DNA of 64,000 nt from Mesorhizobium huakuii (GTDB lineage Bacteria; Pseudomonadota; Alphaproteobacteria; Rhizobiales; Rhizobiaceae): the NCBI RefSeq assembly GCF_014189455.1, contig NZ_CP050296.1:2972001-3036000 (forward strand). Direction: 5' to 3'. The notes below the pieces were generated by a model, which was not told the origin of the DNA, made no database searches, and saw only the letters and a program-made list of their open reading frames with translations. The position numbers and the translations under genes are program-made. Shown piece after piece: positions 44,752 through 53,308 of the stretch. Position 1 is the first letter of the stretch. Every line of letters begins with the position of its first letter.

Positions 44752-46545
44752 ATGGGCATAGCAACGGGAACTTCCACGGCGAAGTCCGATATCGCGTTCG
44801 CGCTGCTTGCCGCCTTGCTGCTGCTGGCGCTCAATGCCTATGCCGGGTTCGCGCAACTGGCCAATCCGGCGGGCGACAATGACAGCCTGCTGCAACTGGT
44901 CGAAGTCCGCGACCTCATGGCCGGCCAGGGCTGGTTCGACCTGCACCAGTACAGGATGGGGCTGGAAGGCGGCTTCGTCATGCACTGGTCGCGGCTGCTC
45001 GACGCGCCGCTGGCGCTTGCCATCCTTGCCGTTTCGGCCCTGACAGGCAGCATCGCTCTGGCCGAACAGGTGGTGCAGATACTCTGGCCCACCCTGCAGT
45101 TCTTTCTCGCCATCTTCTTCATCATCCGCGCCGCGCGCGCTTCGGCCGGCCCGCATGCGGTGCTGCCCGCTGCTGTCGTCGGCGGGGCGGCCCTCTATTA
45201 CATCGGCATCTTTTCGCCCGGCGCGCTCGATCATCACAATGTCCAGTTGATGCTGACGCTGGCGAGCCTCATTCTGCTGCTGGAGGCGCCCACGCACCGG
45301 CCGGCTGCCTTTGTCGCCGGCATCTGCGCCACACTCACCTTGGCCATCGGCATGGAAAGCGCGCCCTATGCCGGAACCCTCGGCGCCGTCGTCGCGCTGC
45401 TGTTTCTCGCGAGGGGTGACGGCGAAAGGCTGATCGCCAGGGATTTCGGCCTCGGCGTCGCCGGCGTCTCGGCACTCGTCTTCGCCGCCACGGTCCCAAT
45501 GTCGTCCTGGGGCCAGGCCCAGTGCGACACATTTTCGGTCGTGCAATTCACTGTCACCGGCCTTGCCGGTGCCGGCTTGGCGGTCATCGCCTCCTTGAGG
45601 GTTGCCAATGCCACGGTCGCCCGGCGCCTGATGGCGCTTGGCCTGCTTGCCGTCGCGCTTGCTCTCGTCGTGGCGCTGCTGTTCCCGCAATGCCTGGCGG
45701 CGCCCTATGCCCATCTCGACCCGCGCCTGCAGCAGATGTGGCTCGGTTATATCGAAGAGGCGCAGTCGATCGTCCAGCTCGTCTCCGATGATCCGGCAAG
45801 GGTTGTGGCGCGCTTTGCCACGCCGCTGGTGGCGATCGTGCTGATGGCGCTTCACTTCAGCCATGGCGGCTGGCGGCGGCAGGACAGCCTCGTTGGCGCG
45901 CTGCTGGTGGTGGCGGTCCTGGTCAGCGCCTGGGAAGTGCGCGGCTCGACCTTCTCCATCGCGTTCGCGGTGATCCCGCTTTCGGCCTGGATCGCCAAAT
46001 GGCGGCAGCGGGCCGAGGCCAGCCCATCCAGCGGCTCGGTGCTCAGGATGGCCGCGGCCTGGCTGATCTCGGTCAATGCAATCTGGTCGGGCGCCGCTCA
46101 AGCCGCATCGAACGCCTTTGAAGCCGGCGCGCCTGTCCAGGACGCCAGCATCGATGCACCTTGCAACAGCAAGGCGTCGTTCGCGGCACTTGGCGCGATG
46201 GCCCCCACCACGGTGCTTGCCATCTCCAATCTTGGCTCGCCGATCCTCGCCTTCACCGGCCATCGCGTGTTCGCCGGCCCCTACCATCGCAACGTCGCCG
46301 GAAACCTGCTGGTGTTCGATGCCTTGCTGGGTTCGGCCGCTGACGCCAAAGCCATTGTCGAAAGCCACCATGTCGGCCTTGTCGCGCTCTGCCGCGGCAA
46401 CACAGAAAGCCGGCTGTTCGCGGCCAAGGCACCGGACGGCTTCCTGGCCGGGCTGATGCGCGGCAGCGTGCCGGCCTGGCTGGAGCCGGTGGCGGAGACG
46501 CGCGGCGCCCCGCTCGAGCTTTATCGCGTCAAGTCCAGCGGCTGA
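44752..46545 (+). CDS. Polytopic membrane GT-C-like glycosyltransferase
   Basis: 597 residues from ATG 44752 (a TTG at 44710 would add 14). About ten hydrophobic helices are interspersed with an N-terminal loop bearing GDNDSLLQL and a second loop with SPGALDHHNVQL, the acidic and DHH positions seen in GT-C proteins such as STT3/PglB and related membrane mannosyltransferases. The C-terminal 130 residues are soluble. Divergent from GtrB and GtrA, it could be the third component (GtrC-like) of that system, adding a sugar from the polyprenyl carrier to an acceptor. Family not identified with certainty. Confidence 0.75.
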   Translation: MGIATGTSTAKSDIAFALLAALLLLALNAYAGFAQLANPAGDNDSLLQLVEVRDLMAGQGWFDLHQYRMGLEGGFVMHWSRLLDAPLALAILAVSALTGSIALAEQVVQILWPTLQFFLAIFFIIRAARASAGPHAVLPAAVVGGAALYYIGIFSPGALDHHNVQLMLTLASLILLLEAPTHRPAAFVAGICATLTLAIGMESAPYAGTLGAVVALLFLARGDGERLIARDFGLGVAGVSALVFAATVPMSSWGQAQCDTFSVVQFTVTGLAGAGLAVIASLRVANATVARRLMALGLLAVALALVVALLFPQCLAAPYAHLDPRLQQMWLGYIEEAQSIVQLVSDDPARVVARFATPLVAIVLMALHFSHGGWRRQDSLVGALLVVAVLVSAWEVRGSTFSIAFAVIPLSAWIAKWRQRAEASPSSGSVLRMAAAWLISVNAIWSGAAQAASNAFEAGAPVQDASIDAPCNSKASFAALGAMAPTTVLAISNLGSPILAFTGHRVFAGPYHRNVAGNLLVFDALLGSAADAKAIVESHHVGLVALCRGNTESRLFAAKAPDGFLAGLMRGSVPAWLEPVAETRGAPLELYRVKSSG

Positions 46546-46612
46546 AAATCGGCGCGGAAACAGAAGGTTGACGCACGGTTTAGCCGGCTTCCAGACCGGA
46601 TCCGGCCTTCTG

Positions 46613-46667
46613 CCTGGGCATGATCGACAGGGAAAACCGGATTGCGTTTTTTGCGATCATGCCCTGG
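46613..46667. repeat. Palindromic repeat, family D
   Basis: CCTGGGCATGATCG and CGATCATGCCCTGG arms (one mismatch in 14) enclose GGAAAACCGGATTGCG and a T6 run. This GCATGATC...GATCATGC frame recurs widely in rhizobial genomes. It lies between the GT-C gene and the GGDEF-EAL gene; no gene in 46546-46756. Confidence 0.75.
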
Positions 46668-46756
46668 CCGCGAAAAATCGATTTTCGGGATACGTTTCCT
46701 AAAGGGTTTCCTGCCAGTCTCGCGCACAAATTCCGACGTCAAAAACAGGGACACCG

Positions 46757-48106
46757 ATGCAAACTTCGTTTGGCACCGGTCAGGCAAACAGGGAGAGCAC
46801 GGATCTGGCGTTCACCGATCCGTTGACCGGGCTTGGCAACCATCGCCGCTTCTTCGACAAGGTCGATCGCCTGATCAGCGACCGCGCCGACGATCCCGCA
46901 CCTTTCACCGTCGGCATTCTCGACCTCGACGGCTTCAAGCCGATCAACGATTTGTTTGGCCACAGGGCCGGCGACGACATCCTGATCCAGGTCGCCATGC
47001 GGCTGCGAGCCTCGATGGACGGCCATTCCACGGTCTGCCGCATCGGCGCCGATGAGTTTGCCTTCCTCTATCCGCTGGTGTTCTCCGAAGAGGCGGCGGC
47101 GGAAAAATCCCGCATGCTGATCGAGATCCTGTCGGCGCCCTACGATGTCGGCGAACGCACCGCCAGGCTGTCGGCCTCGGTCGGCTGCTCGCTGTTCTAT
47201 TCCGGCGACGAGACCACCGAAATCCTCATCAACAAGGCCGAGACGGCGCTCTACCACGCCAAGCGCTCCGGCCGTGGCCGGGTCGTCGTCTACACCCGCG
47301 AGATGGAAGAGGCGGCCAAGCGCGTCACCCGCATCGAGCAGGCGCTGCGCCGCGCTGTCTCGGCCGGCGAGGTCGAGCCGCACTTCCAGCCGATCGTCGA
47401 TCTTACCACCCGCCGCACCATCGGCTTCGAGACGCTGGCGCGCTGGACCGATCGCGACCTCGGCGCGGTGCCGCCGACGGTGTTCATCCCGATCGCCGAG
47501 GAGCGCGGCATCATCGGTCCACTGTCGCAGCTGGTGCTGCGCAAGGCGACCGAGGCGGCCAGGAGCTGGCCGAGCGACCTGTTCCTGTCCTTCAACCTGT
47601 CGCCGTCGCAGCTTGTCGACCAGAACACCGGCCTGCACATATTGGCGATCCTCGACCGCACCGGCTTCGATCCGCGCCGCCTCGAGATCGAGATCACCGA
47701 GACCGGCCTGATGAACGACCCGGCCTCGGCCGCGCAGATCGTCGAGGATCTGCGCCGCGTCGGCATCCGCGTCTCGCTTGACGATTTCGGCACCGGCCAG
47801 TCCTCGCTCGGCCGCCTGCGCGAATTCCATTTCGACAAGCTCAAGATCGACCGCGCCTTCGTCTCCTCCATTCTCGACGACCGCCCGTCCGAACACATCA
47901 TCCGCGCCATTCTCGCCATGTGCGAAGGGTTGGGCATGGATGTGGTCGCCGAAGGCATCGAGGAGGAAGCGCAGGCCGATCGCCTCGTCCAGTTTGGCTG
48001 TGCCGGCGGACAGGGTTATCTCTTCGGCAAGCCGGTCGATGCCGACGCCACGCTTGGCTATCTCCGCGATTCCTTCCGTGGCGCGCTGCGCGCCAAGGCG
48101 ATCTGA
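46757..48106 (+). CDS. GGDEF-EAL domain protein (c-di-GMP turnover)
   Basis: 449 cytosolic residues, no sensor domain. GGDEF half: FTDPLTGLGNHRRFF, then the active-site loop is IGADEF in place of GGDEF, a change that often weakens or abolishes cyclase activity. EAL half: FETLARW replaces the EAL signature (ETL), but the other metal and substrate residues are present: NLSPSQL, LEIEITETG, DDFGTGQSSL, KIDRAFV, AEGIEEEAQ and QGYLFGKP. Most likely a phosphodiesterase with a degenerate regulatory cyclase domain. ATG 46757. Confidence 0.9.
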   Translation: MQTSFGTGQANRESTDLAFTDPLTGLGNHRRFFDKVDRLISDRADDPAPFTVGILDLDGFKPINDLFGHRAGDDILIQVAMRLRASMDGHSTVCRIGADEFAFLYPLVFSEEAAAEKSRMLIEILSAPYDVGERTARLSASVGCSLFYSGDETTEILINKAETALYHAKRSGRGRVVVYTREMEEAAKRVTRIEQALRRAVSAGEVEPHFQPIVDLTTRRTIGFETLARWTDRDLGAVPPTVFIPIAEERGIIGPLSQLVLRKATEAARSWPSDLFLSFNLSPSQLVDQNTGLHILAILDRTGFDPRRLEIEITETGLMNDPASAAQIVEDLRRVGIRVSLDDFGTGQSSLGRLREFHFDKLKIDRAFVSSILDDRPSEHIIRAILAMCEGLGMDVVAEGIEEEAQADRLVQFGCAGGQGYLFGKPVDADATLGYLRDSFRGALRAKAI

Positions 48107-48271
48107 CCGGCGATTTCGACGCAATCAGCATCCCGCCGATGCCGCCGCACGGTTCCAGTGCGGCGCATTGTCGTTTTGTCTGACATAAGCCCGAAAATCC
48201 GACGTTTCGCCCTTGCCCGCGCGACTTGCGTGGCTAGGATGCGCGCCGTTCATGCGCGGAGAGATAAAGAC

Positions 48272-49039
48272 ATGATGCCATCGGCGGATTTTGCCGACCT
48301 CAAAGGAGCCTCGGTGCTGATCACCGGCGGCGGCTCCGGGATCGGCGCGGCGCTGACCGAGGGTTTTGTACGCCAGGGCGCCAATGTCGCCTTCATCGAC
48401 ATTGCCGATGGCCCGAGCACGCTGCTTGCCGACCGCATCGAGAAGGAATTCGGTCGCCGTCCGCTCTACCTCAAGACCGATCTGCGCGACATCGAGGCGC
48501 TGCGCGCATCGGCGGGCAAAGCGGCAGAGGCGCATGGCGATGTCACGGTGCTGATCAACAATGCCGCCTGGGACGAGCGCCACGCCGTCGAGGACGTGAC
48601 GGTGGAGTTCTGGGACAACAGCCAGGCGATTAACCTGCGGCCACATTTCTTCACCGCGCAGGCGGTGGCGCCCGGCATGAAGCGGGCCGGCGGCGGCTCG
48701 ATCATCAATTTCACCTCGACATCCTACCTCATCAACCATCCCGACATGCCCGCCTACACCGCCGCCAAGGCTGGCATTCTCGGCCTCACCAAAGGTCTGG
48801 CCGGCAAGCTCGGGCCCGACCGCATCCGCGTCAATGCCGTCGCGCCCGGCTGGGTGATCACCGAACGGCAGCAGGAGCGCTGGGTGACCGAAGGAGCGCT
48901 TGAAGCCCATGTCGCCAAGCAGTGCATCAAGGAGGTCATGCGGCCGGACGACATGGTCGGCACGGTGCTGTTCCTGGCCTCGGATGCCTCGCGCATGCTG
49001 ACCGCCCAGATGCTGATCGTCGATGGAGGCTTCCTGTGA
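48272..49039 (+). CDS. SDR-family sugar dehydrogenase (probable D-galactose 1-dehydrogenase)
   Basis: A 255-residue classical SDR: cofactor loop TGGGSGIGAALTEG, N in NNAAWDE, catalytic Ser in FTSTSYL, Y-x3-K in YTAAKAGIL, and PGWVITERQ. First of a coupled four-gene operon with dgoK, dgoA and an SMP-30 lactonase, so it should oxidise a sugar (D-galactose or L-arabinose/D-fucose-type) to the lactone. GAGAG lies upstream of ATG 48272 (an ATG follows at once at 48275). Activity on galactose is inferred from context. Confidence 0.85.
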   Translation: MMPSADFADLKGASVLITGGGSGIGAALTEGFVRQGANVAFIDIADGPSTLLADRIEKEFGRRPLYLKTDLRDIEALRASAGKAAEAHGDVTVLINNAAWDERHAVEDVTVEFWDNSQAINLRPHFFTAQAVAPGMKRAGGGSIINFTSTSYLINHPDMPAYTAAKAGILGLTKGLAGKLGPDRIRVNAVAPGWVITERQQERWVTEGALEAHVAKQCIKEVMRPDDMVGTVLFLASDASRMLTAQMLIVDGGFL

Positions 49040-49995
49040 GCCCAGAATTTGCCGGCAACGCTCCGGCGGTCGCCGCGCTCGATTGGGGCACGACCCGGCT
49101 TCGGGCTTGGCTGATCGACGGCAGCGGCAAGGTGCTTGCCGAGCGCCGTGGTGATGACGGCCTGATCACCGCACGCGAAAAAGGGTTTTCGAACGTTCTG
49201 GAAGGCCATCTGGCCGCCCTGGGCGCGCCGGAAACACTGCCCGTCATCATCTGCGGCATGGCCGGCTCTCGTCAGGGTTGGATCGAGGCGCCCTACGTGA
49301 CCGTGCCGGCGCCGATCGGCGCCATTCTCGGCGGCGCCGCCCGCGTGGCTGATCAGAAACGCGACATCCGCATCATTCCCGGCCTCGCCCAGCGCCTGGC
49401 CGATGCGCCCGATGTCATGCGCGGCGAGGAAACGCAATTGGCCGGCGCCGGTTTGCCGGCAAAGGGGCGGCATCTCGCCTGCATGCCCGGCACCCATTCG
49501 AAATGGGTGCTGGTCGAGGACGGCGCTGTTGCCGGCTTCGGCACATGGCCGACCGGTGAATTGTTCTCGGTTCTGGCCGCGCACTCGATTCTCAAGCATT
49601 CGCTGGGCGAGCATCCGGCTCCGGTCGCTGCGGACAGTCCGTTCTTCCGGCAATGGTGCGAACGCGCGCTTGGCGAGGGCGGCGACGTCACCCCGAAGCT
49701 GTTTGCCATCCGTGCCGCCGGGCTGCTGCAGGACCTGAAGTCGGAAGATGCGGCGGCCTGCCTGTCCGGGCTTTTGATCGGCGGCGAGATCGCCTCGGCG
49801 AAGCGCCGCTATGGCGCCGGCGATGCGCCGGTCGTGCTGATTGCCTCGGGTGCGCTCGCCGTGCTCTACCAGGCTGCACTCGACCTCGCCGGGCTTGCCG
49901 TCCGCACCGTCGACGCGGATGAAGCGGTGCGCGCCGGCCTCATCGAAGCCGCGCGCGAAAACGGCATGATCGCCAGAACCGGAGCCTTGGCATGA
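49036..49995 (+). CDS. dgoK: 2-dehydro-3-deoxygalactonokinase DgoK
   Basis: A 319-residue sugar kinase phosphorylating 2-keto-3-deoxygalactonate. Hallmarks: ALDWGTTRLRAWLID, VIICGMAGSRQGWIEAPY, ETQLAGAGL, CMPGTHSKWV and FATGELFSVLA-type FGTWPTGELFSVL. GTG start at 49036 overlaps the stop of the SDR gene (GTGA), and its stop overlaps dgoA (ATGA). Confidence 0.95.
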   Translation: MSPEFAGNAPAVAALDWGTTRLRAWLIDGSGKVLAERRGDDGLITAREKGFSNVLEGHLAALGAPETLPVIICGMAGSRQGWIEAPYVTVPAPIGAILGGAARVADQKRDIRIIPGLAQRLADAPDVMRGEETQLAGAGLPAKGRHLACMPGTHSKWVLVEDGAVAGFGTWPTGELFSVLAAHSILKHSLGEHPAPVAADSPFFRQWCERALGEGGDVTPKLFAIRAAGLLQDLKSEDAAACLSGLLIGGEIASAKRRYGAGDAPVVLIASGALAVLYQAALDLAGLAVRTVDADEAVRAGLIEAARENGMIARTGALA

Positions 49996-50630
49996 CCGAG
50001 ACCGCAGCCTTTCCAAAACTCAAGCGCGGGCTGGTCGCCATCCTGCGTGGCCTGAAACCCACCGAGGCGATTGCCATGGGCCAGGCGCTGTTCGACGCCG
50101 GCATCGAGGCGATCGAAGTGCCGCTCAACTCGCCCCAGCCATTCTCGTCGATCGCCAGAATTGTCCAAGTGCTGCCGAAAACAGCCCTGGTCGGCGCCGG
50201 CACGGTGCTGACGGCGGCCGATGTCGACGGCCTGCACCAAGCCGGCGGGCGGCTCCTGGTCAGCCCCAACATCGATGCCGAAGTGATGGCGCGCGCCATG
50301 CATTACGGCATGGTCACCATGCCCGGCGTGTTCACGCCGACAGAAGCCTTCCAGGCGATCCGGCTCGGCGCCTCGGCGCTGAAATTCTTTCCGGCGAGCG
50401 CGCTGGGTGCTGCCGGCATTTCCGCGATCCGGGCGGTGCTGCCGGCGCAGACCCTGGTCGGCGCCGTCGGCGGCGTTTCGGAGAAGGATTTTGCCGGCTA
50501 CAAGGCGGTGGGCGTCACGGTCTTTGGCCTCGGCTCCAGCCTGTTCAAGCCTGGCATGAGCGTCGACGACGTCGCCGCCCGTGCGCACGCCGCCGTTGCG
50601 GCCTGGGATGCGGTGTTCGGAGAGGCATGA
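49992..50630 (+). CDS. dgoA: 2-dehydro-3-deoxy-6-phosphogalactonate aldolase DgoA
   Basis: A 212-residue class I aldolase splitting KDPGal to pyruvate and glyceraldehyde-3-phosphate. The TIM-barrel KDPG/KDPGal signatures are RGLKPTEAIAMGQAL, IEVPLNSPQPF, VGAGTVLTAADVD, SPNIDAEVM, and the Schiff-base lysine in ALKFFPASALG. The E of the LVAILR(G)LKP-type region is replaced, but the Asn/Ser/Pro set IEVPLNSP is typical of KDPGal aldolase. Coupled with neighbours through ATGA overlaps. Confidence 0.95.
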   Translation: MTETAAFPKLKRGLVAILRGLKPTEAIAMGQALFDAGIEAIEVPLNSPQPFSSIARIVQVLPKTALVGAGTVLTAADVDGLHQAGGRLLVSPNIDAEVMARAMHYGMVTMPGVFTPTEAFQAIRLGASALKFFPASALGAAGISAIRAVLPAQTLVGAVGGVSEKDFAGYKAVGVTVFGLGSSLFKPGMSVDDVAARAHAAVAAWDAVFGEA

Positions 50631-51511
50631 TGATTGAAGCGATCGTTTCGGTTTTTTCCGACCATGTCTGCCAACTCGGCGAAGGACCGAGCTACGATCC
50701 CGCCACCGATGCGCTGTTCTGGTTCGACATCGTCAACGGCCAGCTTCTGGAGAAGCAGCTGTCCGGCGGCGCGACCAAGGTCCATGAGCTCGGCCAGATG
50801 GCCAGCGCCATCGCTATCATCGACGACAAGCGGCAGCTGATCGCTACCGAGACCGGACTTTTTGTCCGCGATGTCGCGACCGGCAGAATGACACTGCACA
50901 CGCCGATCGAAGCCGACAATCCGGTCACCCGCTCCAACGATTCGCGCGTCCATCCCTGCGGTGCCTTCTGGGTCGGCACCATGGGCAAGGGCGAGGAAAA
51001 GGGCGCCGGCTCGATCTACTGGTTCTCTAGGGGCGAACTGCGCCGCCTGTTTTCTGATATCACCGTGTCCAATTCGATCTGCTTTTCCGCCGACGGCGCG
51101 CTTGCCTACTATACCGACACATCGACCGGATTGCTGATGCGTGTCGCCTGCGACCCGGCGACCGGCCTGCCGGCAGGCGAGCCGAAGATCTTCGTCGATC
51201 ATCGTTCTGCCAAAGGCTATATCGACGGTTCGGTGCTCGACCGCGACGGCATCCTGTGGAATGCCGTCTGGGGTGGCAGTGTCATCGAGGCCTACGGACC
51301 CGACGGCAAGCTCGTCCGCACGGTCGCCATGCCGGTGACACAGCCGTCCTGTCCGGCCTTCGTCGGCAAGAACGCCGATCGGCTGGCGGTCACGTCGGCC
51401 TGGTCGGGCAAGAATGAGAAGCAGCGCCTGCTCGACCTGCAAGGCGGCATGACTTTCCTGCTCGATGTTCCCGTCAACGGCCGGTTCGAACCGCGCGTGC
51501 TGATCGCCTGA
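50627..51511 (+). CDS. SMP-30/gluconolactonase family sugar lactonase
   Basis: A 294-residue six-bladed beta-propeller lactonase. Metal-binding positions are visible: LGEGPSYDPATDALFWFDI (E), SNDSRVHPCGAFWVGTMG (N, D) and DGSVLDRDGILWNAVWGG (D). It overlaps dgoA by ATGA. Acts between the sugar dehydrogenase and the (missing) dehydratase to hydrolyse the galactonolactone. Substrate inferred from the operon. Confidence 0.92.
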   Translation: MMIEAIVSVFSDHVCQLGEGPSYDPATDALFWFDIVNGQLLEKQLSGGATKVHELGQMASAIAIIDDKRQLIATETGLFVRDVATGRMTLHTPIEADNPVTRSNDSRVHPCGAFWVGTMGKGEEKGAGSIYWFSRGELRRLFSDITVSNSICFSADGALAYYTDTSTGLLMRVACDPATGLPAGEPKIFVDHRSAKGYIDGSVLDRDGILWNAVWGGSVIEAYGPDGKLVRTVAMPVTQPSCPAFVGKNADRLAVTSAWSGKNEKQRLLDLQGGMTFLLDVPVNGRFEPRVLIA

Positions 51512-51643
51512 ACAGATTGGGCGATCGGCGCCGCTCAGACCTCTAGCTGTCACGCAGGCGTCCGGCCTGGGTCGGTTTCGCGAAAGCCGTTTGCGTCGGC
51601 CGTGCGATGGTAGGCGATAGCATCGCCGGGAATCGTTCATCTT

Positions 51644-52717
51644 ATGTCGAGCCACAAGCCAAAGCTGATCCTTGTCTACGAGCCGGAAAAGGCCTGTTTC
51701 GATCGTTTGATCGCCGACGGCTACCCACCGCAGCGCGCCACCGAAATCTCGTCCTACCTGGCACAGTCGACGGATATCGCCCCCGACTTCGCCGCACTTG
51801 CAGCTGCCTGCGAAGCGCGCGGTCTCGCCTTCGCGCCGGTGGCGCTCGACGATGCCGCCGGGGCGCTGGAGGATGCGGATGCGGAAAGCACGCTGGTCTG
51901 GACGCTGTCCGACGGGATCGCCTATTTCCGTGGCGGCGCCGCGCCCGCGCTGGCCAGACTCAAGGGGTTGCGGACGATCGGCGCCGATGATGCGCTGTTC
52001 GCGCTCTGCCAGGACAAGTTCCGCTCCGGCGCCGTGCTTGGCGCGCTCGGCCTGCCAGCGCCGCAGGCCGGCCTTGCCCGGGACGGCAAATGGCTGGTCG
52101 AGCCGCCGGCTTCCGCCGCCGGCTGGTTCGTCAAACCCAACCGGCTCGGCGCCAAAATCGGCATCTGGCCGGATTCGCGCAGCAGCAATCTCGACCATGC
52201 GCTGGAGCTTAGCCGGCGCGTCTTTGCCGCCTATCGTGACGATGTCGTCGTGCAGCCCTATGTCGCCGGCCGCAATGTCCGCGCCAGCTTCCTCGGGCTG
52301 ACGCCGCAAACCGGCGTCGAAGCGCTCGGCATCGCCTTTGTCGATTCAGGCGCCGATTTCCAGACCATGGCGGACAGCATGGCGCTTTACGGCGAAACCG
52401 GCGAGGCGGCCAAGGCGGCAGGACTTTATGCCGAGCCGGATCTCGTTGCCGTCGCCGACGTCCAGCCAGGAGCCGACGCCAGGATCAGGGCGATCACCGA
52501 GCGACTGATCAGCGGGCTTGGCCTGCGTGACGTGTTCTCCGTCGACCTGCGGGTCGAGGCCGACGACACGGTCCACCTGATCGAGTTCGAAGTCTGCCCC
52601 GGCCTTCCCTGCTTCGATTTCCGCGCCTATTGCCGGTCGCAATGGGGCCTCGGCCTCGCCGACGCCATGGCCGAAACCGCCGCGAACCGGCTGATCGGCC
52701 TGCATCGGGGCGGCTAG
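51644..52717 (+). CDS. Ddl-like ATP-grasp protein
   Basis: 357 residues resembling D-alanine-D-alanine ligases in the ATP-grasp core: VKPNRLGAKIGIWPDSR (ATP loop), VVVQPYVAGRNVRASFLG, and the Mg-binding end DVFSVDLRVEADDTVHLIEF with EVCPGLPCFDF in place of the Ddl E-x-N-P-x-P-G. The N-terminal domain is unlike Ddl. So it probably joins an amino acid or other carboxylate to an amine, substrate unknown. It sits alone after the dgo operon (132 bases), with a weak ribosome binding site. Confidence 0.8.
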   Translation: MSSHKPKLILVYEPEKACFDRLIADGYPPQRATEISSYLAQSTDIAPDFAALAAACEARGLAFAPVALDDAAGALEDADAESTLVWTLSDGIAYFRGGAAPALARLKGLRTIGADDALFALCQDKFRSGAVLGALGLPAPQAGLARDGKWLVEPPASAAGWFVKPNRLGAKIGIWPDSRSSNLDHALELSRRVFAAYRDDVVVQPYVAGRNVRASFLGLTPQTGVEALGIAFVDSGADFQTMADSMALYGETGEAAKAAGLYAEPDLVAVADVQPGADARIRAITERLISGLGLRDVFSVDLRVEADDTVHLIEFEVCPGLPCFDFRAYCRSQWGLGLADAMAETAANRLIGLHRGG

Positions 52718-52723
52718 GCTTTC

Positions 52724-53260
52724 CTATATCGGTCGCGCCCCGGCCATGTACCTGGCGTTGTCGAACGGCTCTGGCTGGCTGTCGGCCAGGCTCCACAGCT
52801 GGCGGTCGGTGCCTGGCAGATCGCCGAGATAGACATGCAGGGCGCCGGAGCGGGCACTACCGGTGTTGGCGACCGAGTGAATGGTGTTGGAAGACATGTG
52901 CACCAGCGCGGGCGCCGAAAAATCCTGCCGCTCTGGCGCGTCGACCTTTTCGCCGGCGAGCGGGTAGATGAAATTGGTCTCGCCGCCCCAATAGATGCCG
53001 ATCAGAGCGTCCATCAGATGGTTGTGCGGCGGATACTGGACGCCGGGCGAAAGCGTGATGTGGTAGATCGTCAACTGCGGGCTGGCATGCAGCAAAAGCT
53101 CGTCCTCATCCTCCTCATGGACAACTCCGCCGAGCGCATGGAAGCGGTTGGTATAGTCGCCCAAGACGGCCTTGACCGCATCGAAGGGACGGGCGCCTGC
53201 CGCCGCGTTGACGATATCCTTGATCGCAGGGTAGAGAGGGGAGTCGGCGGATAGAGGCAT
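52724..53260 (-). CDS. Cupin-fold protein
   Basis: 178 residues with a single cupin barrel. Motif 1 is HITLSPGVQYPPHNHLMDAL (two His and an acidic D instead of E), motif 2 covers HMSSNTIHSVANTG. No signal peptide. Divergent from the GntR regulator with a 48-base gap containing a palindrome; probably controlled by it. It might be a thiol dioxygenase-like or sugar-binding cupin; assignment open. Confidence 0.82.
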   Translation of the reverse strand: MPLSADSPLYPAIKDIVNAAAGARPFDAVKAVLGDYTNRFHALGGVVHEEDEDELLLHASPQLTIYHITLSPGVQYPPHNHLMDALIGIYWGGETNFIYPLAGEKVDAPERQDFSAPALVHMSSNTIHSVANTGSARSGALHVYLGDLPGTDRQLWSLADSQPEPFDNARYMAGARPI

Positions 53261-53273
53261 GCCACAGCTCCTG

Positions 53274-53288
53274 ACTGAGATGCTCAGT
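53274..53288. promoter_or_regulatory. Operator-like palindrome between cupin and GntR genes
   Basis: ACTGAG-ATG-CTCAGT, perfect over 15 bases and extendable to TGACTGAG...CTCAGTTA. Located 14 bases upstream of the cupin start and 20 before the GntR gene's first ATG. Typical size and position for a GntR autoregulatory site. Confidence 0.65.
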
Positions 53289-53308
53289 TAGAATAGCTAA
53301 GATGGCCA

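Noticed and set aside
44533..46371. 612-codon minus-strand frame opposite the GT-C-like gene
   Set aside because: Product is His/Arg/Asp rich without secondary structure logic; the plus frame gives coherent membrane helices.
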